NCBI RefSeq assembly: GCF_016653635.2
Contig: NZ_CP067420.1
Location: forward strand, 5,296,001-5,360,000
Direction: 5' to 3'
DNA from: Skermanella sp. TT6
GTDB taxonomy: Bacteria; Pseudomonadota; Alphaproteobacteria; Azospirillales; Azospirillaceae
Length of the DNA stretch: 64,000 nucleotides
The translations under genes were made by a program, and so were the position numbers. Shown one piece after another: positions 60,914-64,000 of this stretch; the stretch's first letter is position 1, and each line of letters starts with the position of its first letter. The notes below the pieces were generated by a model, which did no database searches, was not told the origin of the DNA, and saw only the letters and a program-made list of their open reading frames with translations.

Positions 60914-63132
60914 GCAACGATCATCGTCCTTCGGCGGGAACTTCAAGCGGTGCCACGGGCTGCCCGCGCTTTATTTCTTCATGGCCGGACTTGATCCGGC
61001 CATCCACGCGCAAACCTCGCCACGTCGGTTTGCGCGTGGATGCGCGGGTCGAGCCCGCGCATGACGAAAAGGAAATCGCTTGCCGCCCTAAGACCTTCTT
61101 TGGCGCTCCCGCGAAGGACGAAGCGCCCCCGGCAACACGGCCATCGCCCCTCCGCTGGCTCGCCGCGTCGGCGCTGGCGCTCGTCCTCGCCTCGCCCGCG
61201 GCACTCGCCTGCTCGCCGGCCCCGTTGCTCCAGCCGGGCAAGACCCAGCTCCAGGAGCGGGTGCTGACCCGGCCCGGCGGCAAGCTGACTCCCGACGGCG
61301 GGGCGGCGAAGCCGGTGCCGGGTTTCAGCGTCCTCTATGTCTACGAGCGCAGCCCCGACGGCGCGCGGGTCCGGGTCGGCGCGAGCGCGGATTGCAAGCC
61401 GGAAGGCTGGATGCCGGCCGAGGCGGTGGTGCCCTGGCGGCACACGCTGGTCGGCGCCTTCGCCAACCGGACCGGGCGCGACCGCGTGCTGTTCTTCGGC
61501 GCGGAGGACGGGCTGCGAAGCCTGGTCGGCAGCCGCGACGCGGGTGCCCAGGCCGCCAAGCTGGCCGAGGCCGCCAAGACCGCCGGCCCCGGCCAGGGTG
61601 CGGCCGGCCCGCTGGTCTCGATCGAGCCGGAAACCCCGGTCGACATCAACAAGCAGTTCTACCTGCTGCCGATCCTGGAGGCGAAGACCCAGCGCTTCCC
61701 GACCGGCCGCCCGGTCCGCATGGTCAAGGTCGCGGCGGTGACCTCCCGCGACCAGGGAGCCCCGGCCCCGGCTTCAGCGGCGTCCGCGACCCCGGCACCG
61801 CCGCCTGCCCCCGCGATCCGGCAGAATTTCCGGACCGCCATCGTCTTCGTGATCGACGCCTCCAGCTCGATGCAGCCCTATATCGACCGGACCCGCGAGG
61901 CGATCAAGCGCATCTATGACGGCATCAAGACGGCCCAGCTGCAGGAACAGGTCCGGTTCGGCCTGATCGGCTACCGCGACGACCCCAAGGCGGTCCCCGG
62001 GCTCGAGTACCTGACCAAGGTGTTCGTCGATCCCAACAAGGTCGACACGCGGGAGGAATTCGACAGGGCCGCCGCCGGCCTGGCCGCCTCGAAGGTATCG
62101 ACCCGCGCCTTCGCCGAGGACGGCTATGCCGGGATCGACTCCGCGATCAACGCGATCGACTGGTCTCCGTTCGGCGGGCGCTTCGTCGTGCTGATCACCG
62201 ACGCCAGTTCCCGGGACCCCGGCAGCCTGTCGGCCACCGGGCTGGACGCCAAGGCGCTGTCGATCGCCCTGCTGGAGAAGAAGATCGCGACCATGGCGCT
62301 CCACCTGCTGACCGAGGAGGGCAGGAAGGACCATGCCAAGGGTGCGGCCCAGTACCGCGAGCTGACCACGTATCCCGGGCGGAAACCCCTCTATTACCCC
62401 GTGGAGGCCGGGGACGTGGGCCGGTTCGGCGCACGGGTCGATACGCTGACCGACAGCCTCGTCACGCTGGTCCAGGCGGCCGAAGCCGGCGAGGGCCTGA
62501 ACACCCCCCCTCCCCCAACGCCCAAGGCGGCACCCGGAAAGCCAGCCTCCAATCCCGGGGGCGATCCCCTGGCGGAGGACATCGCCGCGATCGGGCACGC
62601 CATGCGGCTGGCCTACCTGGGCAGCGTGAAGGGCACCGCGGCGCCTCCGATGTTCGAGGCCTGGGCGGCGGACCGCGATTTCGCCAACGACACGGTGGCG
62701 AGCCTCGACGTGCGGGTCCTTCTGTCCAAATCGCAGCTGTCGGACCTCCAGGCGACCGTGGGCGCCCTGGCCGACGCCTATTCCAAGGGCCAGGTCGATC
62801 CCAGCGACCTGTTCAACCAGCTGCGCAGCGCCGCCGCGACCCTGAGCCGCGATCCGGCCAAGGTCGGCACCTCGGACAACCGCGCGCTCAACCAGGCCTT
62901 GCTGGGCGAGTATCTGGACGGCCTGCCCTACACCAGCCGGGTGATGGCGATCGACCAGGACGCCTGGCTCGGCATGAACCCGGGCGAGCAGCAGGCGCTG
63001 ATCGACGACCTCCAGGTCAAGGCGCGGCTCTACCGCCGGTTCCACGACGATGTGAGCAACTGGGTCAGGCTGGCCGAGGGTGCCTCGCCGGAAGATGCGG
63101 TCTATCCCGTCCCATTGACGGCGCTGCCGTGA
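60910..63132 (+). CDS. exported von Willebrand factor A protein, PpkA-periplasmic-domain-like
   Basis: A 740-residue protein. The hydrophobic export signal (LRWLAASALALVLASPAALA) begins only at residue 77, because a 96-bp palindromic repeat is inserted in the first codons. An SH3-like region follows (VLYVYERSPDGARVRVGASA, WMPAEAVVPWRHTLVGAFAN), then a vWA domain with the MIDAS motif VFVIDASSSMQPY (about residue 315) and VVLITDASSRDPGS. The pairing of this SH3-like region with vWA resembles the extracytoplasmic part of the type VI secretion regulator kinase PpkA. The start at 60910 overlaps the upstream stop; a start within or after the repeat would restore a normal signal peptide. Confidence 0.75.
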   Translation: MSNDHRPSAGTSSGATGCPRFISSWPDLIRPSTRKPRHVGLRVDARVEPAHDEKEIACRPKTFFGAPAKDEAPPATRPSPLRWLAASALALVLASPAALACSPAPLLQPGKTQLQERVLTRPGGKLTPDGGAAKPVPGFSVLYVYERSPDGARVRVGASADCKPEGWMPAEAVVPWRHTLVGAFANRTGRDRVLFFGAEDGLRSLVGSRDAGAQAAKLAEAAKTAGPGQGAAGPLVSIEPETPVDINKQFYLLPILEAKTQRFPTGRPVRMVKVAAVTSRDQGAPAPASAASATPAPPPAPAIRQNFRTAIVFVIDASSSMQPYIDRTREAIKRIYDGIKTAQLQEQVRFGLIGYRDDPKAVPGLEYLTKVFVDPNKVDTREEFDRAAAGLAASKVSTRAFAEDGYAGIDSAINAIDWSPFGGRFVVLITDASSRDPGSLSATGLDAKALSIALLEKKIATMALHLLTEEGRKDHAKGAAQYRELTTYPGRKPLYYPVEAGDVGRFGARVDTLTDSLVTLVQAAEAGEGLNTPPPPTPKAAPGKPASNPGGDPLAEDIAAIGHAMRLAYLGSVKGTAAPPMFEAWAADRDFANDTVASLDVRVLLSKSQLSDLQATVGALADAYSKGQVDPSDLFNQLRSAAATLSRDPAKVGTSDNRALNQALLGEYLDGLPYTSRVMAIDQDAWLGMNPGEQQALIDDLQVKARLYRRFHDDVSNWVRLAEGASPEDAVYPVPLTALP
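60974..61069. repeat. three-hairpin alphaproteobacterial palindromic repeat inside the vWA gene
   Basis: Hairpins: 60981-61003 (ATGGCCGGA / TCCGGCCAT), 61004-61039 (CCACGCGCAAACC / GGTTTGCGCGTGG) and 61040-61062 (ATGCGCGGG / CCCGCGCAT). The outer ends 60974-60980 and 61063-61069 pair with one mismatch, giving a cloverleaf-like fold. In another frame it encodes the MAGLDPAIH stretch that recurs in alphaproteobacterial genomes, marking a dispersed repeat. It keeps the vWA reading frame open. Confidence 0.85.
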
Positions 63133-63851
63133 CCGGCGAGCCGCTGCTCCGTCTCGAAGGGGTCGAGCGCACCCACCGGGCCGCCGACGGCGGCTTCGCG
63201 CTGTCCGTGCCCCGGCTGGACGTGGCTGCCGGCGAGCGGGTGGTGGTCCTGGGACCGAGCGGGTCGGGCAAGAGCACGCTGCTCGACCTGCTGGCCTTCC
63301 TCGCGGCACCGGACCGGGCCGAATCCTTCCTGTTCAGCCCGGACGGGCACAGCCACGACATAGCCGCGCTGTGGCGCCGGGGCGACCGCGCGGCGCTGAC
63401 CCGGCTGCGCGCGGCCCACATGGGCTACGTGCTCCAGACCGGCGGGCTGCTGCCCTACCTGACCGTGCGCGAGAACCTGCTGCTGGCCCGCCGCCTGCTG
63501 GGGCTGGAGGTTCCCGGTCCGGCCGACCGGCTGGCCGAGGCGGTCGGGGTCGCCGACCTGCTCGGTCGCCGGCCGGCGCAGCTCTCGATCGGCCAGCGCC
63601 AGCGCGTCGCCGTGATCCGGGCGTTGGCCCACATGCCGCGGATGATCCTGGCGGACGAGCCGACGGCGGCGCTCGACGCCGGGCTGGGGGAAAGGGTGAT
63701 CGACACGCTGGTGGCGGTCAGCGGCGCGGTGGGCGCGGCACTGGTCCTGGTCACCCACGACGAGGAACTGGCCTGCCGGGCTCAGGGCCGGATCGTCCGC
63801 TGCCAAGCCCGACGCGGCGCCGACGCGCCCGGCAGCGTGGTGGCCGCATGA
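63129..63851 (+). CDS. LolD/MacB-like ABC transporter ATP-binding protein
   Basis: A 240-residue ATPase. Walker A is VLGPSGSGKSTLLDLL (about residues 39-54), the Q-loop region is GYVLQTGGLLPYLTVREN, the signature is LSIGQRQRVAVIRAL (Ile in place of the usual second Ser/Gly), Walker B is MILADEPTAALD and the switch is VTHDEE. The type is that of lipoprotein-release or TagT-like ATPases rather than importers. The start is a GTG at 63129 overlapping the vWA stop (GTGA), and its own stop overlaps the permease start. Confidence 0.85.
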   Translation: MTGEPLLRLEGVERTHRAADGGFALSVPRLDVAAGERVVVLGPSGSGKSTLLDLLAFLAAPDRAESFLFSPDGHSHDIAALWRRGDRAALTRLRAAHMGYVLQTGGLLPYLTVRENLLLARRLLGLEVPGPADRLAEAVGVADLLGRRPAQLSIGQRQRVAVIRALAHMPRMILADEPTAALDAGLGERVIDTLVAVSGAVGAALVLVTHDEELACRAQGRIVRCQARRGADAPGSVVAA

Positions 63852-64000
63852 TCGCCTCCCGGATCGGCCAGATGTTCCGGCTGGTCGTCGCCGACCTGCG
63901 GCGCGACTGGGCCATGGCGGTGTGCCAGGTGTTCGCGCTGGCCGCCGTGCTGACGCCGCTGCTGGTGCTGTTCGGCCTTCAGCAGGGCGTGCTCGGCCAG
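63848..64000 (+). CDS. ABC transporter permease, start only (right window edge)
   Basis: The first 51 codons are seen from the ATG at 63848, which overlaps the ATPase stop. The product begins MIASRIGQMFRLVVADLRRD and enters a hydrophobic helix (VCQVFALAAVLTPLLVLFGL), as expected of a LolC/E or TagS-like FtsX-fold permease. Family placement rests mainly on the preceding ATPase. Confidence 0.6.
   Translation, partial: MIASRIGQMFRLVVADLRRDWAMAVCQVFALAAVLTPLLVLFGLQQGVLGQ

Noticed and set aside
60920..61064. A separate small protein in the vWA leader (with the stretch MAGLDPAIH)
   Set aside because: That peptide is the translation of the dispersed palindromic repeat in another frame, found because the repeat is common, not because it is a gene.

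Overview
The window is high-GC DNA from what looks like an alphaproteobacterium, probably of the Azospirillum/Skermanella (Rhodospirillales) type. This placement is an inference from codon usage, from heterotetrameric sarcosine oxidase and glycine betaine demethylation genes in one block, from a tRNA-Arg(CCU) carrying a group I intron, and from a dispersed palindromic repeat typical of alphaproteobacteria. It reads as chromosome: polA is present, and no phage, insertion sequence or CRISPR array was seen.

Region 1 (about 1.9-34 kb) is a choline/glycine betaine catabolic island. Choline would be bound by ChoX and oxidised by BetA and BetB under BetI. Glycine betaine would be imported by ProVWX and demethylated by the Rieske monooxygenase GbcAB. 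Dimethylglycine would be demethylated by DgcAB with its own EtfAB, and sarcosine oxidised by SoxBDAG. Glycine plus the one-carbon unit would become serine (GlyA) and then pyruvate (SdaA). Two tandem GlxA/AraC-type regulators, one GbdR-like, sit inside. A 27-bp direct-repeat operator candidate lies upstream of both gbcAB and dgcAB-etfAB. pabB-pabC, for p-aminobenzoate and folate, are embedded next to gbcAB. A DMT exporter, a YefM-YoeB toxin-antitoxin module and several repeat elements are interspersed. A partial DUF2264 gene occupies the left edge.

Region 2 (34-53 kb) is mixed. It holds an amino-acid-kinase-fold protein, a GMC dehydrogenase with a Tat-signal small subunit, HAD and PAP2 phosphatases, the intron-containing tRNA-Arg(CCU), polA, an Rpn-family nuclease and the ScoAB CoA transferase. 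It continues with a MarC-HAD-MgtE operon, a receiver-only response regulator, a YihY membrane protein, small envelope or stress proteins (DUF533, a lipoprotein, DUF4142), a nucleoside hydrolase and an orphan PotC-like permease.

Region 3 (54-64 kb, running off the right edge) is one tightly coupled operon. It encodes SrfB (actin/Hsp70-like ATPase fold), SrfC (large P-loop protein), a single-pass membrane protein with Sel1-like repeats, an exported von Willebrand A protein resembling the extracytoplasmic part of PpkA, and a LolD-like ABC ATPase with its permease. This is the least understood system here. A three-hairpin palindromic repeat is inserted in frame at the start of the vWA gene.
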